Assembly: GCA_907163375.1 (NCBI GenBank)
Contig: CAJQUW010008996.1
Location: forward strand, 253,001-317,000
Source of the DNA: Prostheceraeus crozeri
Lineage: Eukaryota; Platyhelminthes; Polycladida; Euryleptidae
Length of the DNA: 64,000 nt
Direction of reading: 5' to 3'
Shown: one piece after another, positions 1 through 12,268 of the stretch
How positions within the stretch are numbered: position 1 is the stretch's first letter
How the letters are laid out: the number at the start of each line of letters is the position of its first letter
Notes under the pieces: model-generated
The model's input: only the letters and a program-made list of their open reading frames with translations
Databases searched by the model: none
Told to the model about the DNA's origin: nothing
Translations under genes and position numbers: made by a program

Positions 1-184
1 TCTTCACATTCCTATGTAATTTGTCTTCTAGATTACGAATATGATGGTTAAAAATCATCCATCGAGGGCTTTTTGAGAAAAAGTCATGAATTCGAATGCA
101 GAATTTATTTAAAAATATTATCAATTAAAGTATTATTAACAGCTTTACATCAATGACCTTCATGTATTATTTAAATCATCTCTA

Positions 185-869
185 CACTGTAAACTGTAGA
201 CAGCCAAAAATCAGACAAAATAACAGCCAAAATGATCAGACAATTGCAACAGACAGCATCAGACAATCAACAGCCAAAAGTGGTTGTTCAGCACAGACAA
301 GATGAGAAAATTACCACACAAAATATCAGCTTGTCTATATTTCTAGAAATATTGACACTGGAACGATTTGACACTATCTATTTACAGTATATCTGGATCG
401 CTGTCCAACTCACTCACACAAGCATTCTTAAATATGCAGATTATGAACTACTCTGATATCTTCTAAGATGTCTTTCGTTCTGTCGCTGTCAACTTTCGGG
501 AAGTATAATAAATACCCTTGAAATTTAAAGAACATAGTAAAAACAGAATTAAAAGATGGCATCAATATGTCAAATATTCAGACCGGTTATTCCTATACAT
601 TCAAGTATTTCAAAAGAACCCTACTTATTTAAACATTGGATATTCTTATAATCAAAAATTATCAAGGATGCCATCCAATTTTGATAAAAGTGTATATATT
701 AGTCATAAGTAGTATGATATGCAGTAAACGTAATGATGCAAATTAGTGCGTGCGATGAGACAAAAATTGTCTGATAAGCAGGAAATTTATATGATAATAC
801 GTAACATCAGCCAAAATACTGATTTGGCTGATAAATTGTCTGACAAGTGGCTGCTTACAGTTTACAGTG
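185..869. mobile_element. TA-flanked inverted-repeat element (MITE-like)
   Basis: The ends are inverted repeats, CACTGTAAACTGTAGACAGCC on the left and its near-complement on the right. They are flanked by TA at 183-184 and 870-871. The interior holds only short, unconvincing reading frames and repeated 'cagacaa/gccaaa' words. TA duplication with CACTG ends fits a non-autonomous Tc1/mariner-type element. It shares the first nine terminal bases with the element at 2663-3704 but not the interior. Confidence 0.7.
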
Positions 870-871
870 TA

Positions 872-1139
872 AGTCTTAATAAATAAGTTCATGAAACACG
901 AAAGCACCGTTTAAAAGGGGTAAAATCTAACCCAATGACATTAACGACGGCATAACTCCTTCAAATTATCTTACATTACAATATTCAGGCTCGTCTTTTT
1001 TCATAAACTGCTCATAAATAATTTTGAAAATATCTCTACATTTTCTACTGCATTTGGTTAAATACCAGGCTCTATTAAACTAAGAAAAAAATATAATCAT
1101 ACTTACAAAAAGGTTTTAAATCAAAAACAAAACTTCCAA
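872..1139. other. Non-coding host DNA
   Basis: AT-rich sequence with no supported gene or repeat. Confidence 0.5.
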
Positions 1140-1575
1140 CATATTCTTCAAATGCCTTCCGTTGTAGGCTCATACAGCAGCCACAACTTTTCTGGTGAAG
1201 TCCGGATTAGCGGTGTCTTTCACCGTGACATTTTGTCAAATGGAATCAAAATTTGAATGCAATGTTTCACTCACCCGTTTTCTGTAAATCCCCAGTCCTA
1301 ATGCCTGGATATACATAATTTGGTCGCATGATTAAATATGCAATGGAGTTTGGGTGTAATTGAAAAATCTAGCAGTAAACTGTCATTGTTAAACTTGTCA
1401 ATATATTCGCAGAACTTCTCGTCGAAATCTTTATCAAAATATTCGGTAAAGTTACCGTAGTTCTACGTGATCCTAAACTTAAGAAAGCCGATGCGAAAGG
1501 CAAAATTTCGATGTTGTGCACACTATTGCCATTAAACGATCCTCCGTGGTGTTGTTCCTTTTTTTGTGGCATTGC
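1140..1575 (-). pseudogene. Decayed transposase-like remnant
   Basis: Reading the minus strand across several frames gives a run of protein-like text. It includes a frame with FTEYFDKDFDEKFCEYID, then LLDFSITPKLHCIFNH, then a GLGIYRKR-like stretch, ETLHSNFDS and finally ANPDFTRKVV. The order 'PKxHxIxxH ... GxG ... ExxHxxF' resembles C-terminal parts of transposase-related proteins common in invertebrate genomes. Frame changes and stops show it is dead. I cannot name the superfamily. Confidence 0.35.
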
Positions 1576-2537
1576 TTCAGCAAACCACCGGTATAAGCAA
1601 CTTCCTGAGACACGTTTTCCACTGTGCTAAATGTCTTCGATGGATAATCCTTTAACCATCATTCGTAATATAGAGGTCAAATTACATAGAAATGTGAAGA
1701 AAAGTCATTAGGGAAATTTCAAAAATGCAACCGCACTCTCCATGACACCGTGGCCGGCAGTGTGACGAAGTTGCTTGCTGACAGTAATTCTGTAGTCTTC
1801 GCAAATTCTAGGTCGGCCGCTTGGTCTGATTAGTGCCACGATTGACGTAGCATAAGGTGAGAACGAGACTTTCTTGGGTGCCGTCAGCCATTAGGTTTTA
1901 TAAATTCTGCTCAACCAATCGGCGTATGCCCTAAGAAAGTGATCTGGCACTGAAGAAATTTGGATCATCGACGAAGTCGAGATTAACTGGATCCATCTTC
2001 ATGCCACCGGAATTCTTGCTGCAGTGAAAGATCAGGTCTTCGATGAAATCCAATAAACGTTCGCTGAGAAGACTGTTGACGTAGTAAACAATCTGAATGT
2101 GGAGAGTCTCCTTTATCATTGTATGGAGAGAAACATTTGTTACAAATAAAGAGGCAGACCTCATTAGACCTCCAGCACACTAGAATCCGAAGAGAAATCG
2201 ATTACTGTGTTGATAGAAGGCTCTCATCACAAACACATGATATTGTTGTAAAAATCATTCGATCACTTTCACTTAAAGTCATCAAACAGAGAGCTATTCC
2301 AATGAGACTGACATTGCGGATGCTGGTCCCCGAGGTGGCAATCAATTCTTGCTATGCTTTATAGCTGTGTAATTGATTTTGGGAGCTACTCATTCAAAAT
2401 AAAAAAGGTGGCTCCATTCCCTCCCCCTTGGTCTATCAGTCCTACAATTAGCCCATGTAAAATATGTAAAAAGATCACACCATTATATGCATGACACTAG
2501 TCATGAAATTAAAATTTCAACTTTTGACATTAAAACA
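1576..2537. other. Non-coding or unrecognised host DNA
   Basis: Contains overlapping short minus-strand frames near 1931-2180 with no recognisable domain. They may belong to the decayed remnant on the left. Nothing firmer is visible. Confidence 0.3.
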
Positions 2538-2662
2538 TTGTATAAAAATGCATGAAAAGTGCACTTGCCAGTTTGCATACAAGTCCTCCAGACATGAAAG
2601 CTCAACAAGTTATATGGATCAATGAGCATTAATATTTCTACAGTTACATGTATATTCATGTA

Positions 2663-3704
2663 CACTGTAAATCGCTCAATACCAATCACATACGAAGGAT
2701 GCATATATATAGGATGCATAATAGGATATAATATAAGGATGCATAATATTTTTTGGCATATTTCTGTATTCTCTTGGTATATAGTTGTATGCTTTTCGTA
2801 TGCTATTTCAAATGTGGTATGCTTTACATGTACATACTAAAGCCATACCAGCACAATGTTTAAAGAAAGCATCAATTATGGTCTTACTTAGGCTATGTTG
2901 ATTTAAGGCCTTTTGTGAATAAAGATCACACTAATGTTACTACTGTTTTGTAAGTAGTGAGATAATGACATTCTAGAGTCAAACTTTCAATACTGAATTC
3001 GATTTTACTACATGTAAGTCTTAAGGCATTTCATGAATAATAAATAGGTATTTGACCATCAACAATTATTCATTACGTAATTTTGGAACTAAGCATATTA
3101 TCAATCCGAAATAAAACCTCATTATAATTCATGAACGCAAAAATAGTTATGTTTGAGATATATAAGTCAACATGGTTGCTCGAAAGGTAGGCTATCGTTT
3201 TAATGAAATGATGTTTATCAATTTAGTTTATGGAAATGAGCTAATTATGAGTCTTATGAATGCCATAAGACATTGCAAACACGACATGCAGCTTTAATTT
3301 CACAATGAATCTAATCTAGTCAAATATTACTCGATCAAGCAAAAAATATTCACGACTGGTATTACTGAAAAAAGTTATTTGTAAGTAGTATTTAATATAA
3401 CTTATTTTTGCCATGTGACTTAAAGCTTTTAATACGAAACACATGTGAATGAGGACCAATTTGCATCGGGCCTCGTATGTGAGACATACCAGCAACTCGC
3501 ATTTCATCATAAAACAGCCAATCACAGAAAGAATAGTTCGCATCGCTACATACCAATCATATACGAAAGTAAGTGAGATGTGGTATAAAAAACATACCAG
3601 ATCTCTGTAAACATGCGAGAATCTCGTATCAGATGTCAGTTTCAAATTGTATGTGATATTGGTATATGTTTGTATGTAATTTTCGTATCCGCCGATTTAC
3701 AGTG
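2663..3704. mobile_element. TA-flanked inverted-repeat element, absent from copy 2
   Basis: The 12-bp ends CACTGTAAATCG (left) and CGATTTACAGTG (right) are exact complements and are flanked by TA at 2661-2662 and 3705-3706. The matching site near 40083 in copy 2 of the duplication reads ATGTACTCATGG without the element. This is direct evidence for insertion at a TA. No transposase frame is present, so it is probably non-autonomous. Partial relatives lie at about 4910-5255 (inverted) and 10096-10572. Confidence 0.8.
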
Positions 3705-3706
3705 TA

Positions 3707-4909
3707 GTCATGGACTGTATAGCATGGTTTCAGAGTCGGAGCTGGAGCCCCCGGCGTCGCGCCTGCAGCCGGAGCATGAGCCGACAGAAATACCACGGCT
3801 CCGGCTTCATGCTTTACACGTATTTGACTTCAGTCACTTTACGAGATAAAGCGTTATTTGGCGGTGTAGCTGAAACGAATGCAAATGTGTCATCATTGTA
3901 GGTGATCGTTGTAAACCTCCCAAAGCCTGCTGGCCTTCATCTCTTCTCAAAAGATAACCTAATGCGAATCTTTCACCTGGATTCTAAAGGAGATCGCGCA
4001 CTTCTTTAAGATTGCTCTTGGTGGGGAACATGTGCATGCATTCTCACCTCAAATTTCATGCACCTATTATTTCATTTTAATGTGCGCTTAAATTTCATTC
4101 ACATAATCGGTTCTTTGTAAGAACTATAATTCTTCCCTATTACAAATGCATGTCCATTTATGCGTTAAGCATCTTCAATAAAATAAATAGACGTGCTTTT
4201 GATACAAAGAGAATTTTGGTTGAATTTGGAAGTATCCAATTGGTTCACTTTATTGATGAATACAGTATTAGAAGCTTGACATTTAGGCTGTTGAATCATC
4301 TCATCCGACCGGCAACACGAGTTCTGCAGGGAACGAGGCTGAAAATGAGACTTTTGGATAATGCGCTACACCCTATCCATGACTGCTACGAATCTGCGTG
4401 TCAGCCGAGTTCTACACTTTTCCTGTTCTAATCAGATACGACAGTAAAAAGAACGCATGTAAATTCAAATGGATGCAAATTGAGGTTTTCGTAAAACCCT
4501 TCCACTGCGGCCTGCCTGTGTTTCTAACTATAAAACCTCTTTTTTGATGCCTGGAGGGATGAAATACCGGTATATGATCTCGCCTCTGAAAAGCACTTAA
4601 GAGCGGTCGTGGAAAGGACTAAATCAGAGACCTGAATCAGTCCCCTACAAATAGAGATAATTGCCATGGTTCTCTCTGTGACTTACGCCTCATCAAAAGT
4701 TTCAAGCGGGAAGCACTAGCTAAGTCATTATATAGTTATACTTTTTACATGGAATATCTTCAGGTCATTTTCTTTCCTGTAGGTGTTTATGCCTCCAATC
4801 AGTGACGTATGTGAAAATGTATTTAAAATCAACAAGTTTCAGCAAAACTTTAATCACGCTGTTGTGCTTGGCCTATAGCTTCTTGAACAATGACATGTAC
4901 ATGCTTTGT
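3707..4909. other. Host DNA shared with copy 2, no gene called
   Basis: Very similar to 40084-41290. A 93-codon frame (4150-4431; 40528-40809) is open in both copies. Both are open because the duplication is recent, so this is not evidence of coding. Confidence 0.5.
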
Positions 4910-5255
4910 GTACATGTACACTTTTTTGATTATTCATGAAATGCCCTAGACTTACATGTATTAAAATCAGTATTGGAAGTTTGACTCTTGAATATTATTA
5001 TCTCACTACTTACAAAACAGTAGTAGCATTAGTGTGATCTTTATTGATAAAAGGCCTTAAATCAACATGCTTTAGACATAATTGATGCTTTCTTCTAACA
5101 TTGTGCTGGTACGGCTTTAGTATCCAAAGCACACCACATTTGAAATAGCATACGAAAAGCATGCAAATATATAGCAAGAGAGAATACAGAGATATACCAA
5201 AAAATGCTTTGGTATGCATCCTTCGTATGTTATTGGTATTGAGCGATTTGCAGTG
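4910..5255 (-). mobile_element. Partial inverted copy of the CACTGTAAATCG element
   Basis: The sequence is the reverse complement of the left part of the 2663-3704 element. It ends at CGATTTGCAGTG followed by TA at 5256. Copy 2 lacks it. The host words 'tatagcttcttgaacaatg' and a variant of them stand on both sides, so more than a TA is duplicated here. Confidence 0.6.
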
Positions 5256-5257
5256 TA

Positions 5258-6543
5258 TAGCTTCTTAAACAGTGATCTGTACATGCACTGCATGACCTAG
5301 AGATGGCTCTACATTTGCCGCAGTACTCACAGTTACCGAAGACCTCACTCTACTTCCCTTTGGATTTATATGGGATTTCTTTGATCTTGTCTGACAATAT
5401 GAGGCACCGAGCAGATCTCAATCGTGCAATTTCGTAGTAGCCATAGAGTGTACATCATTCTGTGAAAGCTTCATGTTCGGTCTCATGTTGGGGCCCGACT
5501 ATATGCCGAAAGGTCTTGGGTCGGGACCGGATCCGGAGGGGCACCATTTGTCAAAAAACGTGTCTTTTGTCTGTAAAATCCTTAGTTCTGGACCGATTTT
5601 CATAACTTTTTTTCATCTTGATCCTTAGGATCTCCTTTTGTCGGTCATGATGAATTCAAATTAATCCAACAAAGTTTTCTTCATGAAACATTTGGCTCAA
5701 GGCATATAAAGTGCCAAAGATGCCTGTCCCAAGCACAAATACTCTGTCTTCGGGAAGAAATTTCATTGTGATCTACTTAAATTACTAATATAAAGTTATG
5801 CATCATGTGAAAGTGCATGAATCGTTGTTTAACCCGACTATAGTTCATGATTGCATTTACACTTATTTGGGATACGTTTCAATTAGCCTTTGTCCTTCAA
5901 AAATTGTCTTCTGACCGGTGAACGTTTCGCAACTGAGAAATGATGTTTTAACTTTTATTATAAGACATAATACATCATTTGTGAGTCTACTTGTCACAAA
6001 AGAATTTCAAATTGTTGCTGAAACCACATGTTTTATCCGGATCTCATGAAAATAACGGAATTATCAACAGCCATAATGTAATCAAGCAACTTTTGTTGGA
6101 AAAGACAATGATTATCATGTCCATTTGACCGAGACCACAAAATTATCGGTCAGAAGACACCTGGTAATAATATATAGTACAAATATAAAACTTGCAAAAT
6201 GCTCATTTTCGCATTCAGCGTGAAAAATTGACCATGTATGCAGATTTCAAAGAAAGCGAAGTTGCAAAGTTTGAAAAGACAAAAATTGCCGAAAATGTTG
6301 TTATATAAAATGTCAAATATCAAACCGCAGCAGTGGTAGATGGACCACGGCTCCGAAGACCTGCCGTAGACGAACACAAAATTGTCGAACACTGCGAATG
6401 TGAATCTATTAATGAGTTGAGCAGTAATGAGTTAAGAATCTCTGAATATTTAGGAAGTCCAAGATAATGTAATTATTGTGAAAACAGAAGACAACTTGTA
6501 AATTTCGGTGCTTTCATATAGAGTGATTATATTCATCTCTTCA
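5258..6543. other. Host DNA, partly unique to copy 1
   Basis: About 5360-6430 has no counterpart in copy 2, where 41400-41440 joins the two flanks almost directly. I see no domain, terminal repeat or credible gene in the extra DNA. Confidence 0.4.
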
Positions 6544-6707
6544 TTAATCGATGGCGTTCAGATACCAATTTCTGGATCTTCCATCACGCTTGATAAGGAA
6601 AAATGATACCAGCAGAAGGATAGAAGCCACTATAGATTCACAACCCATGGAGATATATGAAGCACTGTATGACTTAGTAGCATCTCTAAGTCCACCAGAT
6701 ATCAGTA

Positions 6708-7641
6708 AGTAAGTAAGTAAGTAAGTAAAGTGTATATTTCATTTACATTAGAAATCAAGGGTAGTGCACAATCAGAACGGTATGAACATTCTGCATAGTA
6801 AAAAATCAGGAAACACATGAGATTCAGCAGCAAATGCAAGCGTTTGTTGAAGAGTGATTAAAATAATCAGTAAATTATAGATACGTTAGATGTATGATAA
6901 AGTAAGAAACTGAATGGATACACGCACCATATCATCTATTCGAAGAATGTGTTATTTGCAAGAATGGTCGCCATTGGAAAGAAGGAGTTTCTTCGACGAG
7001 TTGTTAAAGTCTGTGGCTGTATAAAGTTTCTCGATCGAAACGACCTTGGTGGACACATTGATGTAGCGGATGTTCTGGACAAAGTGAAATATTCTTTAGG
7101 AGCCGAATTGTACTTCGTTCACGGCGCATTCTGATGTCAGGAAAATCTTCGCAGTCACAGTTGTCCCCACAGATGAGTCTGTGCGCTCTACGTTGAATTT
7201 TGTTTAGGATATTTTCGTTTTGTGCTGATAAGCCTATCATCAATGGAGAGCAGTATTCCATGACTGAGAGAATGAGACCATAATACACACGAATAAGGCA
7301 GGGGCGATCAAGAAACTTCTTCAATACCCTGAGAGCATATAATCGTCGAGATGCACAGAGGTTAATATGCTGTATCTGCCTGTTCCATTTCAGGTCCTCC
7401 GTGAAATATACCCCAAGTATTTTGATTTCCGAAGCTAAAGACATATCCGGAATGTAAGGAGGTACTTGATTTGTTGATTTAGGGATCCACAAATACTTGC
7501 ACTTACTGATATTCAGACGTAAACCTACAGACGATGACCACTGTAACATATTCTGATGCTCATCATAGGCAGAGAGAAGCGTAGAAGTAGTGATCGGATT
7601 ACAAATGTACAATCATCTACATATTTGATGACAGAGGTAGA
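6708..7641 (-). mobile_element. 5'-truncated LINE with (ACTT)n tail
   Basis: Copy 2 reads continuously ATATCAGTGTTCCTG at 41691-41705. Copy 1 has about 934 bp inserted between ATATCAGT and TGTTCCTG. Read on the minus strand, the insert carries the end of a reverse-transcriptase protein (7612-7004) and a 3' tail of tandem ACTT units (6706-6728). Tandem short repeats as the 3' tail and very short target duplication are typical of CR1/L2-like LINEs. It is strongly 5' truncated and therefore dead on arrival. Confidence 0.85.
7004..7612 (-). pseudogene. LINE reverse transcriptase, C-terminal 200 residues
   Basis: The frame begins inside the reverse-transcriptase thumb region. It has the typical LNISKCKYLWI and KILGVYFTEDLKWNRQI stretches, then a helical part and the usual 'Y..LILSVMEYCSPL' and 'IQRRAHRLI' C-terminal motifs of CR1/jockey-type LINEs. 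The palm catalytic motifs and the endonuclease are absent because the insertion is 5' truncated. The open frame persists because the insertion is recent. Confidence 0.75.
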
Positions 7642-8851
7642 GTGTTCCTGTTATAGCACCAATCCCTATACCTGCTGAATATACGCTCAATACATCAGAA
7701 TACACACTCTTCTTGAACACCAAAGCAAGTACTAATGGTCCACATGTGTAACACCCACCCACAAATGTTGCATTTAAGGCCGCCGTTATCACGAATTGAT
7801 AGAATTCGTTGCAAAATGTGGTTGATATTGCCATAATTCCAGCAGCAAACGGAAGAAAACTCCATGCGTAGAATCGATATCGAGCCATTCGTTCGTGCTG
7901 CACTATAAGACCAATACAGAGTCGTGTAACAACTTCAGTGAGCCCAGAAACACTTACAATTAAAGCCGCCTTAGATTCAGGAATACCTTTTTCAATGGCA
8001 TAGTCAATCACTAGGAGAACGTACGGAAAGAAACACCATAGGACAAATACACTGTACGATGAGAGAGTCCATATGACAGATAATCTAAAAATATCAAGTT
8101 GAAAACCAGTTTGACGTTCTTCATTCGCTGATTCATGTTTTGATATCAAAGGAACCTCTTCAACTTTAGTCGAATCCTTTATCACATTGTCATATGGCAG
8201 ATATGAAAAGGAGCTTGTTATCCGTTTATGACTTCGCCGTCGTTTATGGGATTTCGGCTCATAAGTTGGATCTGAACAAGGAACAAACACAGCTCCTGAA
8301 ATAATAACATGCAAAACCATGCCAGCGATAATAGTCACCGCTTCAAAGTATGACAAGTTAGTGAAGAGGTAGGATAGTAGGACCGAAAATATGAGAGATC
8401 CTGTTCCATACCCACATTGTGCTATTGCAAACGCAGCTCCTTTATGTTTATCGAAATAGTCCGCCAGAGCTATGAATGGAGGCAGGTAGGCCATAGAAGC
8501 TCCAATACCGCCAACAACACCAAATGTCAGAAGTAAAGCTGTTGCATCCGATATCCATGCGCTAATGAAGACTGCGGTGCCAAAGATGATCCCACCAATC
8601 ATGGCAATGTTCCGTGCAGACCAACGGTAACACATGACAGACACCAATGGGGACAGGATATATCGCAAGCCAGAGTTGGTGCCAATTATCCAAGCCGACA
8701 CGGCTGACGATCCTCCAAAGTTACGTAATATTTCTACATACCAGACTCCAAAACTTCTCTCGAGTCCACCTAAAATAAAAAAGGTCCAAAATGCTGCTGC
8801 CAATGAAACCCATGCCCATGGTCCTTCACGTCTGAAAACTGAGCTCCTCAT

Positions 8852-9477
8852 TTGATCATCTGTAAAACAGAAGGCTGCCTTAATGTGAGTGAAAGATGTA
8901 TTAAAATTATGACAAGTGAGGTCTAAATACTTTTGCTTCTTCTAACAGGACCAAGTAATATACCGGCAATGTGTAGAGCAGGTGCCTTTCTTTCCTTCGT
9001 TTCCATAGACTTATTTTCTTACTACTATCTTGCTACCTTAAAAAGTAGACACGATTCTTGCTATATTCTATGAAGAGCTTCTAATATTTATTTTTGAAAA
9101 CTCACTCATCCGCAATCTCAAAAAAATAATGCAAAATTTTACATAACCAATGCTTGCTAAGCTTGCAATTTTGAAATTCCATCGAAAAATCCTAGGCCTG
9201 TTATTGCTGTTTTTGCTGCCAAGACCGTTAAACAAGTGATTATAATTACAGCATTGATAATAAATATGTCAACAAAAGATAATACAATCATATACTCGTA
9301 ATTCATGCTTTCCCAATGATTTCCCCATGGATATCCCAATGATTTATCAAATCTTCTTGGAATTGCATATGGGCTCCTTTGTTGACATAATTTAAGTCGA
9401 AACTCTCACGAACATCAAGCGGATTTCACACGAGTCTTGCGATCTTCATGGATCCTACGGAGGGCAAGCGAAATGCC

Positions 9478-9509
<32 letters not shown>

Positions 9510-10095
9510 TCCAAGTACAACATTATGCATGTCAGCGACACTAACAGAGCTATACAAAAGGAGAATGAGAAACATTTTTGAAATAAAGAGAGACAGAGAG
9601 GCAGGGAGGGAGGGAGAAATGGTATATTGCTTGCACGTTCGTTGAAAACAGTATAAAGCTCAGAAGCTGGTTGTCACTACATTCGTTTATATAGCTAATA
9701 TCAGCTTCCAGATAGTGAGTGATAGGTATAGAAGCTACTTCGTGAAGATTCATATTTGTTGAGTGATGCAGTTATGCAGTCATTTGGAAAACAATTAAAT
9801 GATGTTTGCACCACTTTAAATCTAACAAATTGTGTTTTAATTGATTAAGTATTCGTAGTAGGTAGCTGAAGTTCCATTTGAGATAAGTGTTTGCTTTCCG
9901 TCTACAGATAACCTAATAATACGATGTTATTTGCTATTTGGAAAAATTTTAGGATCTCTCGTTGAGAGCGGTTGTAAATATGCTCGGCAGTCTAGACGCA
10001 TCGATAAATATCAGTTCGGCAGTCTCAGCACGAGTTTTTGCATGGAACGAAACCGAAAATAAGACTTTCACAGAATGATATGCACCCCATGCCTA
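8852..10095. other. Transporter 5' flank with GA microsatellites
   Basis: No gene seen. GA-rich simple repeats occur at 9483-9508 and 9586-9616, and longer versions at 43500-43720 in copy 2. The rest matches copy 2. Confidence 0.6.
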
Positions 10096-10572
10096 CACTG
10101 GAAATCGCTCAATACCAATCACATGCGAAGTATGCATACCAAAATATTTGTTTGGTATATTTCTGTATCTATTTGTATGCTTTTCGTATGTTATTTCAAA
10201 TGTGGTGTGCTTTGGATACTAAAGCCGTACCAGCACAATGTTAAAGGAAAGCATCAATGATGTCTAAAAGATATTGAAAAGATGTTGCCTTTTGTCAATA
10301 AAGATCACACTAATGTTGCATGGTACTTACTACTGTTTTGTAAGTAGTGAGATAATTACATTCAAGTCATACTTTCAATACTCAATTCGATTTTAATACA
10401 TGTAAGTCGAAGGCATTTCATAAATATTCAACAAGTATTCAACCATCCACAATTATGCATTATGTAATTTTGAAATTAAGTATATTATCAATCCGAAATA
10501 AAAACACATTATAATTCATGAACCCAAAAATAGTTATGTTTGAGACATATAAATCAACATGGTTGCATGAAA
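10096..10572 (+). mobile_element. Third relative of the CACTGTAAATCG element, right part lost
   Basis: Starts with CACTGGAAATCGCTC after TA (10094-10095), where copy 2 has CCTACTACGAATC (near 44240). It follows the left portion of the 2663-3704 element. Its right end joins host sequence corresponding to 44488 in copy 2, so host DNA equal to about 44243-44487 is missing here. Confidence 0.55.
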
Positions 10573-11607
10573 GATCCATTTGATCGGTCGGCGTCTATGA
10601 CCATGGGTGTGCATGGTTAAGACGTCGTGCAGGGGAGATGAAAGCACAGCAGGAAATGACTGCATAGTGATAAACATCGTCTAGACGCACACTCTCAAAC
10701 TCATCAACTAGCTAAAACGGCAAGCACGCATCCACAGGTCATTCACCTTAGTAATTGCCGTAAATTGCTGCAGTGATATGACTTATGGCAAACACCGCCA
10801 TGTTAGCATGACACGTATTTTTGGCTCATACATTGTGTGAGCATGTTCTGCACAAGTTACTGTAGAGCTCTCACTTCGATGTAGAAATGTAGGGTTTTCC
10901 AACATCTTGAAAATATTTTTTTTGACTTTTCATTCGAACAGAGTTAATTTGTTAATGTATTGGACTTCAAAACTTGCTGAATCATCGTATCACATCAATA
11001 GCAATCGCATGACATATATAAGGGAAAATATGCAAAGTAGTTAGGATATCATTTAAAAAACTGCATCCAAAACGAAGCAGGCCTACCACCACTGATCACT
11101 TAGCCAAATGAGGTTAAGGAGAATGTGGGCTGATCAGGTTAAGGAAATACGAGTAGAAGGTCAAAATTGGGAAATTTTTAAATATCTGCAAAATTTGCTG
11201 ATTGTCAGTTTTAATTTACGTGTAGATGATCTTTTCACAGTAAATTAACACTATCATCATTCAGTTCAGACACTGACTATGCTGCAAGTTGCATGCGATT
11301 CCGCGCAGCGCTTCAGAGTATTCGTAAACGCGAGTATATCAGATATCCTTTACGTCACAATAAAAAGGTTGATGAATGATGATAGTCAAATTCTCCGAGG
11401 CGAATAACTTTCACTAAAATTTTAGTTTGCTGCTAATGAGATTGCGAACCACAGTGAAATGAATTTTAGGATACTCGCTTCTTTCAAAGGCAAAATCTAA
11501 ACGGCTGACATGGTTCGGGCATGTATATTGTCATGAGGAGAACAAACACCTCAGAAAGGCGTCTTGAATGCAATAGGAGGAGGAAATCAGTCCGGTTGGC
11601 AGCTGTG
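10573..11607. other. Host DNA up to element A
   Basis: The duplication ends near 10958 and the rest is unique. No gene seen. The last six bases (GCTGTG, 11602-11607) are the target duplication of element A. Confidence 0.6.
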
Positions 11608-11735
11608 AGTAGTAATGAATACTCCACTTCAAGCAGACCGAAGGCCTGCGCCGCAGGCGTCCCCCCTCGAAAACGATAGAAACTGGCTTGGCCGTCCGAC
11701 CGGGTGGGCTGGGCCGACCGAGAAGAAGTGATCGT
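11608..11735 (+). repeat. Element A left terminal inverted repeat
   Basis: Pairs with 38530-38655. The outer 22 bases match well. Further in, the blocks CCCCTCGAAAACGA, CTGGCTTGG and GGCTGGGCCGACCGA are shared with small gaps. The divergence indicates an old insertion. Confidence 0.8.
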
Positions 11736-11739
11736 ATTG

Positions 11740-11945
11740 AAAAATGGAGGCCAGATTCGGATTCCTCGTGAAATTTTGCATCGGAATGATTATTTTCAGT
11801 CCAATCGGAGAAAAAAAGTTTTCTTAAAAAATTTGACTTTTGAAGATCATGTCCGCGTCCATTTGCTGAAAACGACAGTTTTTCCAACTTTGCTTCTAGT
11901 GATCGTAGAGAGTCGAGTGAGGGCTCGTTTGAAAGAGGGGAGAGA
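11740..11945 (+). repeat. Subterminal repeat shared with element C
   Basis: The sequence GGCCAGATTCGGATTC..., then 'tttttccaactttg', 'atcgtagagagtcg' and 'ctcgtttgaaag' follows the same order as the tandem units at 53546-54190 in element C. It ties A and C to one family. Confidence 0.65.
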
Positions 11946-11946
11946 G

Positions 11947-12110
11947 AAAATGTTATATACCATATCTCCAACAACATCACCAGCAAAGACAACAGCATTA
12001 TTTAAAACAGTTCGTTTTAAAGATTTTCCGACAGTAGATAAGAGAGGTGCTACAACAGATTTCATCTCACCAAATATGCTACCTCAACAACGACGAGCAC
12101 CGGTGTAAAT
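11947..12110 (-). pseudogene. Element A small virion-type protein (pX-like) remnant
   Basis: The minus strand reads GSIFGEMKSVVAPLLSTVG followed by KSLKRTVLNN and AGDVVGD. Small Gly-rich, amphipathic proteins of the pattern 'G(G)xxF..I...V.P.L.TVGKS....GE/AGDV' are common near integrase genes in Polintons and adintoviruses. They are compared with adenovirus core/minor virion proteins. There is an in-frame TGA before the GSIF motif, and the end of the gene is lost in the subterminal repeat. Assignment is by motif only. Confidence 0.5.
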
Positions 12111-12268
12111 TGCACTCGCGCCACTTACATAGGAGGGGCGTGAATAAAACGATGCAGTCGGATTCATAACTTAAACCTTCAAATTACAAGTTATAGCTTT
12201 CCATAAATCACTGACGATCGCTTAGATGAAAGATGTCTGCACGACGCAGCCAAGAGTTCATACTATAC

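Larger units (their letters stand above)
6544..8851 (-). pseudogene. SLC16/MFS monocarboxylate-transporter-like gene, copy 1, broken by a LINE
   Basis: The minus strand encodes a 12-helix major facilitator protein from the start at 8851. It is nearly identical to the intact 456-residue copy at 41525-42895. Hydrophobic helices, a loop rich in Lys/Arg/Ser in the middle, and motifs such as GVVGGIGASMAYLPP fit the SLC16 (monocarboxylate transporter) group, plasma-membrane carriers of small organic acids. After about residue 405 the frame runs into a LINE insertion (6708-7641). The last 50 or so codons lie beyond it at 6544-6707. The product would be truncated within the last helices, so this copy is probably non-functional. 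A splice acceptor-like 'ttttacag' sits just 5' of the start codon. Confidence 0.85.
2538..10958 (+). repeat. Segmental duplication, copy 1
   Basis: This stretch matches 39960-44921 in the same orientation with only scattered substitutions over long blocks: the flank at 2538-2660, then 3707-4900, 6540-6707, 7641-8900 and onward to 10958. The size difference is due mainly to extra elements in copy 1 (2663-3704, about 4910-5255, about 5360-6430, LINE 6708-7641, and a repeat near 10096). Copy 2 therefore serves as an empty-site allele for dating them. Confidence 0.85.

Noticed and set aside
4150-4431. 93-codon frame conserved at 40528-40809
   Set aside because: Both lie in the recent segmental duplication, so similarity is expected without selection. 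No domain, and no clear start context.
9448-9645. Arg/Glu-rich 65-codon frame
   Set aside because: Translation of a GA microsatellite.
11531-12108. Overlapping frames of 134-155 codons on both strands at the left end of element A
   Set aside because: They cross the target duplication, inverted repeat and subterminal repeat. Only the short pX-like segment has protein character.
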